From Melampsora larici-populina 98AG31 (Eukaryota > Basidiomycota > Pucciniomycetes > Pucciniales > Melampsoraceae), in NCBI RefSeq assembly GCF_000204055.1, contig NW_006768775.1, positions 310,001-374,000 on the forward strand: a stretch of DNA of 64,000 bases, given 5' to 3'. This document shows positions 10,080 through 22,719 of the stretch, one piece after another; position 1 is the stretch's first letter; each line of letters opens with the position of its first letter. The position numbers were made by a program, and so were the translations under genes. Under the pieces are notes generated by a model. The model was given only the letters and a program-made list of their open reading frames with translations. It did no database searches and was not told the origin of the DNA.

Positions 10080-13000
10080 TAGTACGGCGGACAACTATGT
10101 ACATGTGTTTGCATGCTGACTTGTTCTTTGCAAAATGGGGACATGTGCAGTTGTTGACGGTTCCAACAGCGCCCTCCTTTGGCAAAGTGGTTTTGACCTT
10201 GTAATCATTGGTTGTTGGTTGAGTAAAGGAACTCACGTGCCACTACAAAGTTGTGATCAAATTAACAGAGGCAATTGAGGACAATTTGCGGAGGAACTTA
10301 CCTTGCTGTTCAGAAGCGGTTTGATGGTGATACCCAAGTCAGCAAGGTCTTCGTCACTATATGTTTCAGCGAGTCCTTTTGAAATGTTCTGGTACTTCAT
10401 TGACTGTTGGGGACGGAAGCCGAGTGTGGTTGTGATGACGCTCTGGCGAAAATCTGGTTCCGCGTTATTGTCAAGGACTTGGATTGTATCGTCTATATGA
10501 CGGAGGGTATGACAACCTAAGAAGCTATACTTGATGTCCCAATGATAACTCTTGGTGAAGTTGTTTGTATGGATTCCTTGTAGGGCAATATCCCTTTCCA
10601 AAATCATGCAATACTTACAACTAGACCTTAGGCGGGCAAGCCCGCCTCTGAATTCATCATATCCAGAGTCAATAATCCTCAATCAGACACTTATTGAGGC
10701 TGGACGTAGTATCATAATTAAAGAGACAAGTGAAGTGATACTAAATTGCTCCAACATTTAAAAACGCTTCAAGTTTAAGGGAAAAGTAACTACTGACAAA
10801 TCCATTGAATAAGTAAGCAAGACTCTACATGGTACAAAAAAAATTGGTACCACTCAAACATAAGGTAGAATGCATGTACTCACACTGATTTTACAAGGGT
10901 CACAATCCATCATCACTGACTTCAAAAATTTTGACCCTTGGAACAGAGGCTTGACAAAGTACAGGGTGTAGAGGATTCAATTGTTATATGGAAATAACAT
11001 TATATTACATCTATATCCAAGTGCAATTATAATATTGTAGAAAGGAATCACAACATATATACACAGCAAGGAGGTGATTAAATTGAAGATGAAGGTGGAT
11101 ATGATTCAAGGTATATCAATAATTCAGAAAGAAGACTAAGAGAGAGATATGTCAAAATTACAATAGAAGATCATTAAAACCAAGTGAGACATTGTAAAAT
11201 CTATAAGCTGTTTCAAAATATAGATGTTCATGTGAAAGATAATCTGACCACAGGTTTTCCAGGAATCAAAGTTAAGGAAATTTAGTCACAGTTAGACCCA
11301 AATTTGAAAAAGAAATTATGAAGTGGTAAAGAAAGATGAATGCAGAAATGAGAAAAATGAATACATTATAGAAATAAAACTCAATCTGATGAGAATTCAT
11401 CATCTCCATTAATCAAAGATTGATCAAATTTAAGAAAGCATAAATTGGAAATCTAACCGAAGAAAATTAAAATTGAACAATGATTTGTGTAAGGCTGTAA
11501 AAATTTTAAATGATGACTTCAGGTACCAAAAGAAAGCAAATAAGTGACTGGACTACATTATTGTAATCACCATGAATTCTTTTGATAAATCAAGACCTAT
11601 TAACTTGTATAGCAAATCCATCAGCTTCATCCATCCCTTGACCATTTTCAACACTAAGTAAAAAGAAAAATCAGTTGAAGATAGTAATTCTGAAGAAAAA
11701 GATGAAAGAAAACTAAACTAAGCTAAACAATCTTCATCATCTGAATCACCAAAGCAAATTCTAGTTATTTCGGATACATGTTTAAGCTTAAAACCCGGAG
11801 CAAGTGAAGAGTGAAGAAGCAAAAATCAAAGTAATAAAGTGATCACTTCAATAATTTCAACTTCATTTGCTGTTACCAAATCTTTCAAAATTCCAAATCG
11901 GTCTGAATTTGATGTAGGTTTTTCTAAAAATTTTGATGCTTGATTTGATCTGTTTATACATGTAACTTTGAACACTTGTATCTGATCCATAGTAGTCGGT
12001 ACGCAGTATTGAAGAATGGGAATGGGTCGGGGGAAAAGTTTGGATAGTGTAGTAGTCGGGTCACTCACACCACCTCCAATCTTCTTAGACGATTTGCAAC
12101 AATCTTTATTACTCTCATAAAAGATGTTGTCAATGTCGTCACAGAAGTCTTGGATGAATAGGATGAATCAATTCCCTAATTCCCACTTCGACTCAAGAGA
12201 TTTACATCCTCAGAATTGTATTCTCTATTCTCCATCATCTTCACTATCCTGATAGTTTTCCACATACGAAAATAAATTCAGTAGATAAATTATTTACCTC
12301 CCGCCCGCCCAACTATTTCGACTTTAATTTACATGAAAAAATCTTTTAGAAATTTAAGAATTTATTACGCAACGACTTAGTATTCTTTCAATCAATAAAA
12401 ATTAGTGTACAAAAGACCTTAAAGCTATATTCTTTTTATTTTTTCTATCATCAATCTCCTGTTGTAAAAAGGGTAGGAGCGTCAGACGCACTAACCACCC
12501 ACAGAACTCATCTATTTAATTATTCTTCTTAGTTCAGTTGTGTGCCTAGTTCAGATCAGGCTTGTTTCACATGAAAAATTAAGCCTGCCCTCTGCGGCTG
12601 TTTAGCGTGATCCAGATACAACAAGTATCCAAACGCCATGAGACCCATTCCATAACTAAATCATGTATATCCTCTGGACCTGTTGGTTTTTCCTGGAATG
12701 AAGAAAATCACAACAATCTTAGCATCAACTGTTTTTCTTTTCTTTTTGAGATCAGTGGTACTTGAGAATGACTCAACTACTAATCTTGTGTAAACGTTTA
12801 CTGCTTTTTTAGTTGAAGATGAATATTCGATTCCTTTCAACTCGATTTGTTTAAATTCATTGAACGTTCATAGGCTTTCATGATCTAACATTCCTTCAAA
12901 CGTACTCGGTATTACTTCAGGATCGATTCCCTAAGGATATTTGACAAAAAATGACTTGTATTAAATTTTGATCTTAGAAGAATGTGATAAGGAAGGCTTG

Positions 13001-13806
13001 ACTTTACCATTGAGTTTACAAGGTTCATTCTTCTGTCGGAGTTGGATGAGGAAGCTAATACAATTCATTCTTTTCAATTTATCAGTGGAACACGAAAACT
13101 GTTCAACTCATGGGATATTTTACTTCGTTTCGAGCGCCAGTTACGAAATGCGAGGTAAGTGTGATTGAATTGGGTAAATCTTTTCAAAGGTGGATTTCTT
13201 GATGTACGATCAACAAGGAATGCGCCAGGATGAAAAAATATTGCCCTTACGCGATATGAGGTTAGCAGAGAGGTAACCTACAGAAGTAACATGTATCACC
13301 CTACTTGACAAAATAGGAAGTAGTAAGACAGTAGGTTCAACAAATTAGTATATAAGGCAATGTACAGCTGCATGATTTCCTAAAGGGGTTCATGGCCCAT
13401 CGCGACAATGGTAATGGCTGAGGATATGGGATGGAATAGAAATGAGTATGAAGAATATCTGCTTGATCGGGTTACTTACGGTGGAGTCGGGAGTGGAGGC
13501 AAAGCTGTGATGACAAAATAGGAAGAGGGAAGTGAGTACTTGGTCAGACAAAGAGCAAAAGCTGAGACAAAACAGATTTTCAGCAGAGTGTGAATGCTAC
13601 GGTTATAGCAGGTTATAGCATTAAGATGAAGATAATGTATCTATGTAAATAAAAGGCAGAAAGTTGTTATGTATAAGAGACCAAAGCGAGAAATCGGAAA
13701 TTTGGAAGACGATGCATTAGGGAATGCTGGTGATCAGAGAGACAAATCTGGAAAGATAGAATACGTCGCGGTGGGAGGTAAAAGAAAGGGCAAATCATCG
13801 GATATA

Positions 13807-13895
13807 CAGTCATTTAAGAAAAGCTTGCCCCAAATTCCCCGCCAATTCGCTCGAGTTTTGCGGGCGATTTAGGGCAAGCTTTTCTTAAATGACTG
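13807..13895. mobile_element. 89-bp palindromic MITE, TA-flanked
   Basis: CAGTCATTTAAGAAAAGCTT (13807 onward) pairs perfectly with AAGCTTTTCTTAAATGACTG ending at 13895. Both ends are flanked by TA (13805-13806, 13896-13897). The arms are about 24 bp around a 41-bp core. The TA target suggests a Tc1/mariner-type non-autonomous element. Confidence 0.75.
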
Positions 13896-14022
13896 TAAAA
13901 AGAGAGCACCTTGAAGTATCAATTTTGAATCCCCACGCCCCTCAACGGCAAACCAGGAAGTCGTATTTACAACCATTGGTGGCTGAAACAGTAGGGGTGT
14001 CATGGTGGATTTATGTTTGTAG

Positions 14023-14107
14023 CCTCCGGCTTTCAAGCCAAGCTCAGCACTTACGTGTGTAGCCCTAAGGGGATGCATAAGTGCTGAGTTTTTGCTTGAG
14101 GGTGGGG
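14023..14107. repeat. Imperfect 30-bp hairpin repeat
   Basis: CCTCCGGCTTTCAAGCCAAG continuing into CTCAGCACTTA (14023-14053) is complementary, with several mismatches, to TAAGTGCTGAGTTTTTGCTT plus GAGGGTGGGG (14078-14107). It is a small foldback or MITE remnant inside the 3.5-kb insertion. Confidence 0.5.
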
Positions 14108-15994
14108 GGTTTACGAATTTACATTTATACTTACAATTGGTGACCCACTGGAGCTCAAAGTATTGAGCAAACTCCGGATTGCTGGCGCGGTACTTAGTCC
14201 GGAAATGCAAGAAGGCCTCCTGCCAGCAAGACGAATAGATGACCGCCATAGTGTCCCTGTGCAATTGAACACCACCAAGGACACCACCCTATGACTCAAA
14301 AAGTCAGTAACTTTCATATGACGTAGTGGAGGGGTCCGCTTACTAATGTCCTTGCCTTGGCTTTGATTGCTCGGGAGACATGAAAAATGCAAAAGTAGTG
14401 TCGTGGTGGGACTTTGCATTTTCCAAATGTGTCATAAACGGCCTTGGCATATGCGGGTGCACAATCGGTCATGAAGGCGCGGGGGCATAGTTGGAACTTG
14501 TCCCTCAGCCATGTGAGGAGTCGAGTAACGCTTTCGCTGCGAAGTAAGACCATTCTTGTTAGTGATAGTACTTTAAGCAAGAAGAGATTTCACTAACGCC
14601 TTCTCGTGGGACGTCAGAAACCAAGCTACTGGTATGCCACTGCCAGTGACTGGATGGCAAAGTACTACTGTAAGCAAGTTGATTCGAACAAGAGGCCATT
14701 GTGGGATGCCCGCGCAAACGTTGTGCGTGGAGTCAAAGCATAGCACATTGCCGCCCTGCCGAGTCAGTTGGTCCTTCTGCCATGGAGATAGGAAAGAAAC
14801 TTGAACGCGCTGGGTTTCCTGATCTATGACGTTGAGGACATGCCAACCCCGTTCCTTCAAACAATGGCACCATAGAATGACGGATTGTACGACATTGGAG
14901 TCGAGAAATTTGGTTTTAGCCTCCACTTGCTTAATGGCATTGTAGAACTTTTGATAATCCATGTTGAATGCCTCTGGGACAATCTTCAACTCAGATTCCG
15001 GATCCTAAGCAAAACAGTGAGTAACGGATTAAAGGCGCGCGATGGACGGTAAATCTATAGCTTACCAGGAATAAGTCGGGGCACGAGTTGAGCTTGGCGA
15101 TTGATCAATAAGTTAAGTCAGAGATAACTTGCTTGTTGAGCCAAGTTTTAACGACATTGGGTAGACGCATGTTTCACATGTCTTCGATAGAATACGGGTT
15201 GTGTCTTTTGTGTTGCCAATACCATTCGAACTCTAAGTCACCGTAGAGAGTTTTGCAGATGAAAAACTTAGCTGGACACTGAACATGTATTGAGCCGGCT
15301 GAGGATCTGGTATTCCCTGTGATTGTTGGCTGAATCCGATTGGATGGTTTACCGGCACAGTTACAAAGCCACTTCTTGGTCCACTCGTGACGGCGTTGTT
15401 GCCCACGGTGGCTAGGAGCACATGAAGGGTCGGATTGAATGGCTTCGATGGATTTCCTTGCTTTCCTGTTGTAGAGTTTGCCATGAAAGATCCAGTGAGA
15501 AGAGGCGGTCATTGCAAAGACTACATGGTTTTCGATGCCGGCCTCTCGAGGTAGCGTGAGTCAACTGACTTTATCAGGAAAGTTTGGTGGTTGGCAGGAT
15601 GTGTCCTGTACAAAGTGGTTAGATAGAGGGTTGAACTCAAAGCCGGCAGGTGGGGGAGCGATGTGGACCAGTGGGAACGGGAGCCAATCATGAATGTTGG
15701 CAGCAAATGGTTAAAGCTCTAAGCCAGTTGTGATAATTGTTGAAGGCGGGGAACCCTTCTCTGCTGTTTTGACGTAAGCGCCAGGACACAATTTGTCTGT
15801 CTTTCCTGGTTTCGACAGCGCCATCCTTCAATGAAGTTGATCAGAGTAGCAAAGTGGCAAACATTGTGGTGAGTTATTTATAGGATCAAGATGAAATTAT
15901 TAATTATTTTCTATTTTTCATTTTATTACTTTCACTCTCTTTTAGAAGATAAGTCTCACATCACTTTCAAAGAATCATTCGAGGCAAAATCTTT

Positions 15995-16022
15995 TTATTA
16001 TTATTATTATTATTATTATTTT
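15995..16022. repeat. (TTA)n microsatellite
   Basis: About nine tandem TTA/ATT triplets in an AT-rich spacer just outside the left end of the intact MULE. Confidence 0.9.
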
Positions 16023-16587
16023 AAGTTATAGTTAGATTCATTTACAACTTTAAAGAAACTAACTTTTATAAGAGAAACTAATAAATCAAGTTTTAGAAGA
16101 GGCAACGTGTTTTTTTGCAATTGATTTACTTTAAAAATTTAATTCATTTATTTTAAGGATTTCACTATTTAACGCCCGCAAAAAAAAAACCCGAAGCCCC
16201 CTTTTATATTGGGTAATTCCAAAAACTTCGAGCCAAAACAAAGTTACACAAACTTATTTGGACCTGAAAGCCCCATTCCAAGCGCCTTTATTTGCCCTAA
16301 CAGCCCCCATCCACAATGAGAGGGCTGTCCACCCCTCAAACCGGGCTATGAATCCACATAGCAGGGCTGCAAAAAGAGCTTCCGCCCCCCAAGCCCAGAG
16401 CAAGAGGGGGATCGGGTCATGAAGCACAACGCACAACGAAGAAGTTCCCGTAAGGATACTCTACCGAGGGCCAATGGCCCGTCTGTATCACGGACTCAAA
16501 CCTTGAGAACCCCAGCCACAACCCCAAAGCCTCCTCCATCTACAATCACAGTTTGTGATTCAACAAACAAGTCACGCGAACCATATA

Positions 16588-19500
16588 ATGGCCCCCACAC
16601 AACTGCCCACCCAAATAACACCACAACAACCGGCAATACCCCAAGATCACCCTATTCCCACTCCACAAATAACACCACAACAACCGGCGATAAACCAAGA
16701 TCACCCTATTCCCACACCATGCATACAACAGCCAATACCACCATACTTGTATCCACCACCCGTTTTCTATCCAACTTACAATCCACCACCTCTTAATCCA
16801 TTCCATCTGATGAATGGAAATCCTCAAAGTGTTTCATCTCACTTGTACCCTCCTCACTTTCCGATTCCTAGTAGTTCACCATCATCTCAGCAGTTTTCAT
16901 TCAATGCTCCCCAATATCCGTTTCATCCGTTCTATATGAACCATCCGATACCGCACTTGACATCTTTCCCTTTACCACCACATCCCTCATCGATACCCAC
17001 TACTATGGAACCTCCAGTTTTGTCTATTCCCACCACATCGACTACTCCTATTTCCATTCCCGTAACATCAAACACCAGATCAACCAACATAACCACGACT
17101 CCGACTGTGATTTCCATTCCCACGACGTCAACCAACACGTCTTCAACTTCAACTGACCTAACCACCACATCTGCTATCATAACTACACAATTGAGTTTAA
17201 CCAACAAAATTGACACAACTCCTGATCCTATTACGTTGTCTTCTTCAACTCAACCAACTCAAAACACAACTTCTACAACCGATACAAACAATCCAAATCT
17301 CGATGGTGTTGTTGAAGACGAAGATGGTGTTGTAGAAGAATTTCTCAAAGAGCGAGATGAAGACTGGCCACCAATTGGTGCGTATCTCATTGTTTGATTT
17401 GTAGAGTTTTCCCAATTGATAGCTGATGATGTGGTGGTTATTTACTAGGGGCTGCACCGATACGATTACTGGAGTCACCTAAAGTTGGCAAACGGTTTTT
17501 CGAGATGGCCAACGGTCTCATGTACCTGAAGGCTGTTGCACGACATCAAGGATATGCCTTGGCCGTAAAGAGCCATAAAACCAAACATGAGCGAACCCTT
17601 CGAATCTACCTCCGATGTTCACTTGGTCACGTCGTTCCATCTGTAGCTAAGGAGCGCTCGACTTCTACAAAGAAGACCAACTGTGGCTTTGAAATCTCAC
17701 TCAATTACCGAGGAAAATCAAACCGATGGTTTGTGCATCAGGACAGCAAAATCCCCACCAAACTTGTACATAATCACCCTCCGTTTGAAAAACCTCACGA
17801 CCTGGCCGTCTATCGTCGATTTACACCCGAGATGGAAGCAGAAATCAACTTACTTTATGCTGCTGGATGTCGTGCTCGTCAGATCCGATCTTTACTCGCT
17901 GTCGAACCTGGTTGTGAACCGCTCTTGCGTGACATCCACAACATCCGTGCTCGACATAGGGATCGATGGTTGAATGGTAGAACACCTATTCAGGGGCTCT
18001 TTGACTTGATATCGGGTCACAACTGGGCATTCCGAACTCTCACCGCACCCAATGGAGCTCTCCAAAACCTTTTCTTCGCCAGCCCAGATGCCATTCGCTT
18101 AGCTCGAAGATTTCCTACTGTTCTTGGCTTAGATTGTACTTACAAGACAAATCGGTTTAATCTTCCACTTCTACATATAGTCGGTACAACCAATACACAT
18201 AAGTCTTTCACCGTGGCTTTGTGTTTCTTGCATGAAGAAACTGAAATGAATTACGAATGGGCTATGAATCAATTGAAAAGTGTTGTTTTCGATTCGACGG
18301 AAGAAGGCGTCCCAATCCGTTACCACAAACCTTGTNNNNNNNNNNNNNNNNNNNNNNNNNNNNNNNNNNNNNNNNNNNNNNNNNNNNNNNNNNNNNNNNN
18401 NNNNNNNNNNNNNNNNNNNNNNNNNNNNNNNNNNNNNNNNNNNNNNNNNNNNNNNNNNNNNNNNNNNNNNNNNNNNNNNNNNNNNNNNNNNNNNNNNNNN
18501 NNNNNNNNNNNNNNNNNNNNNNNNNNNNNNNNNNNNNNNNNNNNNNNNNNNNNNNNNNNNNNNNNNNNNNNNNNNNNNNNNNNNTAAACGTACATGGCTC
18601 AATAGGACCGAAAAATTCGTTCCTTTCTTCACTTCCAAAAATCACCACTTCGGTAACTCTTCTACTTCACGAGTTGAGGGCAGCCACTTCCGACTCAAAC
18701 AGTTTCTCAAAGGCCGCAATAATGATTTTGTGACTTGTTTCAATGCTGTCAAGCAAGCCGGCGATCAACAGATCAGCGAAATCAAGGTGTCCACGGGTAT
18801 TGAGATGACAAAAACCCTTCAAGGCCTTCCACCTTTTTTCAAGAATGTTTCGGGTGTAGTTTCTCACTTTGCAATCACGAAAATGAAGAGCCAATATGAT
18901 CTATTACCTCAATCACTCAATAGGCCTTGTACAGGAACCTTTCGTGGGGCTTGGGGGCTTCCGTGCTCTCACGATATCGGAAAGGCTAGAGACGAAACTG
19001 ACTACTTATCGCCAAATCTCTGTCATGACCAGTGGAAACTCGCCATGGACATCGCACCCGAAACTCACAACGCGCTTAAGGTGGCCGCTCAATCCAAATT
19101 TGCTTTACTTTCAGAGCTACCTGAACACACTCTCCAAAGATTGTATGAAGACATTTCCCGATTGGAAACTGGAAGATACTCTCTTGTACCCATCTTATCG
19201 GCCGAAGTCAAAGTTAATAATCGTGGCCGACCTTCCAACAGCCAGAAACGAAAAGTTGAAATGTCTCAAACCTCTCCATCTACTGAGAAACCGAAACACA
19301 AAACCCAAAAGTTGCACGTGGGTCAGCAGGGCCGATGGATTTCAGATTTTGAGGCCGAAGAAACCCAAAAGGGTAAGGAGGCGGCTAAGGAGGCTAAAAA
19401 ACTCGCTACCAAGGCGTCTACAAATGTTAAAAGGCCTGCTAATGTGGTGCGGGTGAAGAAATGCAGCCATTGCAAAACTCCCGGTCACCAAATAAACACC

Positions 19501-21294
19501 TGTCCGAATCAATTGGCTGTGGATGTAAAGACCGATCAGGCCGATATTCAGCTCAATCTTTCAGTCATCAAAGTCAACAATCCGGTGTTGACAAATGAAA
19601 CTCAAACTGATACTACTTCAGAATCATATTCCGAATCAAATCACTCAGGTTCTTCTGATACCGATTTGGATGCTAGTCAAGTTTCCCAATTGTCCATCAA
19701 TCACAATCTATCTCTGTGTCCATTCTGTGATGATCCGCTTCCGAAAGAGCCATCTAAACGTCTTCTACATATGAAAGAACAACTGATGGCTATGGCCAAT
19801 GTCAAGTCGCTTCATGTATGTCTTTGATCTTATATTTTACACCTTTATAATACTACAATTTGATCTGACATGTGTAGACTCTTGTTTTGGTTCCAGTTTG
19901 GCCAATACGCTGAATTCTGCCATCTCCATGAGGCTGAGCGTGAGCTTATACCTTCTGGCATAAGCAAGGGTTGGCCGACCGAAATCGATTTTGATGGTTT
20001 ACATAAGTAAGTGTTTACACAATCAGTAATAAAAGTCTTTCTTACCTGACTCTTTATGACACTTCACCAGTCGAATCAAGAAGTTTCTGGGCATTTTAAG
20101 TGAAATCATCAAGGGTGAAGAAGCCTCTTCCTACCTGGAAGAGGCCAAGAAGCAGTGGGCCCTGCACGGCAATCGATCCTTGAGTTTTGCAAAGCAGTTT
20201 GATGGATTTCACGTCGAGCAACCGGGGTAGTAAGCAGTTTTCACATCTCATCTAATTGAAACTTTAGAAAGACTAAATGGATTGCTCTTTTGTCCAGTTA
20301 TGGCTATAAGGGCCTCAAAATAATCACCAGCTCCCTTAATCAGCTCATTAAGACTTCCGAACCCGAACCTTTGCTCAAGGTGCAACTACTGGAGCCTCTC
20401 TCAGTTGACTACTTGATCCAACGTGTCCTTATACCCGAACTCAGTTTATGCTTGATTGCTGAAGATATGAAATTGGATCGAAAGGACACCAACGTCAAGG
20501 CCACTTTGGAAGCTAGTCGCGAGTTTGGCGTTGTGGTGTTTCCACTGGAAGACAACTCGTTTGGAACATCTGCCAAACCTTCAAACTCAGAAGACCTACC
20601 AACATCAGACGTTCACCAATCACAATCAATTGGCTTACATACTCTCCAGCGTACCTTTGAGCAGAGCATCTTAAAGCAGCTACCGCTGTTTACTGTTCCA
20701 TACATATGTTCAATCTTCAATCCACTGTCTTTTGGGAATTGCGGATATGATGCTATAGCCTCATCCCTGGGTTTACCTATGAAAAAAAGTTATCTCACGG
20801 TTCAGAATCAGTTATTGAAAGAACTCTCGAGTAATCAAGATATTCACAGACAGCTGATTTCGACCCCTTCAATCAAAACTCGCCGGACCAAAACTTTTGC
20901 TGATGAAGTAGTGGATGACCTACTTGTCCGGCTGGATAATCAAGAAGCTGAATGCACCCAAGAGTACTGGTTACGAATGCCACTCATGGGTTACGTAATT
21001 GCAAGCACTTATGAGCGCCCAGTGATACTTTTGAACCCTAAAACCATCAACTGCTACACCTTCTTTCCTTATCGCACGCCTCCTAACGATAACGATCCAC
21101 TACCTATTGTGATTGCCTTTGTAAATGGCGAACACTTTGTTAGTCTGGGCATCACGGCTGTTAAATCGGTTCCTTTCCCGGAAGTGTATGGCTACCCCAA
21201 GAATTCAGCTATGCTCGAAACCACCGAGATACCTCAGTGGATTAGCAAACACCAACCACAGCTGAATAAGTGGGTCGAATCTCTGACAATATGA
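16588..21294 (+). CDS. MULE transposase fused to CCHC knuckle and OTU-type peptidase domain
   Basis: Start chosen at ATG 16588, after which a Pro/Gln/Thr-rich N-terminus runs to 17377. An intron 17378-17448 (GTGCGT...TAG) keeps frame. Exon 2 gives a FAR1-like zinc region (CSLGH, NCGFEI, HNHPPFEKPHD), then the MULE core with VLGLDCTYKTNRFNLPLLHI (first Asp). The second Asp falls in the N gap (18336-18584). Beyond it come TSRVEGSHFRLKQFL (catalytic Glu), a SWIM-like CTGTFRGAWGLPCSHD and a CCHC knuckle CSHCKTPGHQINTC. Three more introns (about 19817-19897, 20009-20070, 20228-20297) lead to the C-terminal domain with FGNCGYDAIA (Cys nucleophile) and VNGEHFVSL (His), typical of OTU-like cysteine peptidases. 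Peptidase-carrying MULEs are known; what the peptidase does in transposition is not established. The OTU activity is inferred from motifs only. Confidence 0.85.
16612..16719. repeat. 54-bp tandem duplication coding an 18-residue repeat
   Basis: Two in-frame copies (16612-16665 and 16666-16719) differ at a few bases and encode QITPQQPAI(P/N)QDHPIPTP twice in the low-complexity N-terminus of the MULE protein. Confidence 0.9.
18336..18584. other. Assembly gap (249 N)
   Basis: A run of N replaces the middle of the MULE transposase core. Frames on the two sides agree if the true gap length is a multiple of three, but that cannot be assumed. Confidence 1.
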
Positions 21295-21800
21295 TGATTT
21301 CCTTCCCCCGCTTTGAATGAAATCGATACCTTTGTTGTTCCCTCTTGTTTTCCCTGTTTCTCTTTCTATATGTTCTCTGCTCGCTACATACATGAAGTAA
21401 TACATTGTTTTCCCTCTTTTTCTGCTCTCTCTGCTTACTCATACATGGAGTAATACATAACATAACTAGCTGTTGGAAATCGGTCACTCTCACTTATCTT
21501 AGTCTAGTGTTCTCTGATTTCTCTTTGTTCTGGCTGTCAGTTTGAAATTACATACATGAAAACATACAAAGTGAGATATTTACACACGCACACGCACAAC
21601 GCAAAATCACAAAAAGTTTGAACGAAGTCGAACTCGAACTCGGAAAGTTCAAACAGAGGTTTCAAAAAGTTTGAAAAAGTTTGAAAAAGTTTGAAAAAGT
21701 TTTGCAAAGGGGCTGTGGAAAACGTACAGCCCCCTGTCATTTTCAAAAAGGGGCTTCGGGTTTTTTTTTGCGGGCGTTAAATAGTGAAATCCTATTTTAA

Positions 21801-22719
21801 TTATTCATTATTCATTTGAAGATTTAGAAGAGGGAATTGATCGATCGGTTAGAACAAATCTTAAAGAAAATCAAAGCCAAAGCAAATCAAAGCCGAAGAA
21901 AATCAAAGCCAAAGGATGAAATCAATGAACTAAAAAAGACTGAAGAAGGAAAGAAGAAGGAAAGTGAAGGAATGAATGAGGAGATCAGATTGAAGTGAAT
22001 GAAGAAGACCGATAAGTTTATGGGACTTACTGATAGGTTGAAGATGAATAGATAGAAGGAAAGCCGATATCATTGAATGAGTAAGGAACCGAAGACTGAA
22101 ATGATAGAACTGATAAGAGATGATCGAGAGGCATTGAACAAGAACAAGGAGTGGTGAAAGGATAAGAAAGAGGGAGATGACTAATATTAAATGATTTAAA
22201 TGATGTCATAATGGAATGGTGAGAGGGAGAAGGATGGGGTGTGGTTAAAGATTGGGGCAAGTGAGATTTTGAAATTCAAGAGGGAAGTTTACATAAGCAT
22301 AAATTACAAGATGGGCTATAAGCATTTAGCATGTGATTGTATTTTACACGAGTAAATCATTTGATTAGTAACATTACATTTATAACTAACACATCATTTA
22401 TAATCAAAACAAATCATTACTCAACATTATTATGAAGACAATGAATAAGATAAATTGAATCATCACAAGATCAACTTATTGATTAACTTCACAGCAGCAA
22501 ATCATATCAAATTGATCCTAAGAAGAGCTTAGCAGTAGCAATTAGTCATCTTTGCTGGGTAAATGAGTAAAGAATCACTTGTAGAAGATCTATTGATCAC
22601 ATTACATCATACTACATATTTGTACTAGCTAAAATGGCTCAAAATGGCGAATTTGGGAAGTGTAGAAGATCATTGAATCATTGCATCATAGCTGTTTACC
22701 AACTTTTTAGTCATCTTTT
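21801..22719. other. AT-rich spacer, no gene seen
   Basis: Sequence rich in GAAG/AAAG on one strand (for example 21890-22050), then AT-rich. No open frame with codon bias, no splice-consistent exons and no clear repeat. Confidence 0.4.

Larger units (their letters stand above)
10621..14126. mobile_element. 3.5-kb AT-rich insertion with 10-bp TSD
   Basis: ATACTTACAA occurs at 10611-10620 and at 14127-14136, exactly at the two places where the MULE reading frame breaks. Removing the insert plus one copy rejoins the frame without a gap. The insert has no TIRs that I can see: one end starts CTAGACCTTAGGCGGGCAAG with a small GGCGGG/CCCGCC palindrome, and the other ends GGTTTACGAATTTACATTT. It contains no convincing gene, is strongly AT-rich, and carries two small hairpin elements at its right end. 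The TSD length suits a MULE-like (possibly non-TIR) or LINE-like insertion. Confidence 0.7.
10082..15824 (-). pseudogene. Decayed MULE transposase with SWIM finger, split by insertions
   Basis: Reading on minus from ATG at 15824: the N-terminal exon (15824 to about 15066) is open in one frame except for TAA at 15711-15713 and TGA at 15561-15563, 15174-15176 and 15105-15107. The next exons contain the MULE core: LCFDSTHNVC (first catalytic Asp, near 14740), MTDCAPAYAKAV (second Asp, near 14455) and FCIFHVSRA. At 14127-14136 the reading jumps across a 3.5-kb insertion to 10620, where it continues with ALQGIHTNNFTKSYH. In MULEs of this type that motif normally has Glu where this copy has Lys (AAG), so the catalytic triad is broken. 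An intron (about 10239-10300) leads to a SWIM finger (CTCPHFA...CKH), cut by the MITE at 10080. It is clearly a dead copy. Confidence 0.8.
16157..21792 (+). mobile_element. Full-length MULE (5636 bp) with TIRs and 8-bp TSD
   Basis: The left end GGATTTCACTATTTAACGCC (16157) and the right end, its reverse complement ending at 21792, form TIRs of about 50 bp that continue through an A-tract into CCCGAAGCCCC. TATTTTAA lies directly outside both ends (16149-16156 and 21793-21800), an 8-bp target duplication as expected for Mutator-like elements. The only gene inside is the transposase-OTU fusion. The arrangement is complete apart from the assembly gap, so this copy may be recent. Confidence 0.85.

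Noticed and set aside
10594..14133. Giant 3.5-kb intron in the decayed MULE
   Set aside because: The GTAAGTAT donor is part of a 10-bp direct repeat present at both edges, and no acceptor restores frame; a target-site duplication explains it.
16419..16796. 125-codon Thr-rich frame at the MULE start
   Set aside because: It is an alternative frame of the repetitive N-terminus; the 16588 frame continues into the transposase through a valid intron.
16932..17216. 94-codon Val-rich minus-strand frame
   Set aside because: Mirror of the Thr/Pro-rich MULE N-terminus on the other strand.
18171..18733. Several open frames on both strands spanning the N run
   Set aside because: They are open only because N translates to X; only the plus-strand MULE frame has supporting motifs on both sides.
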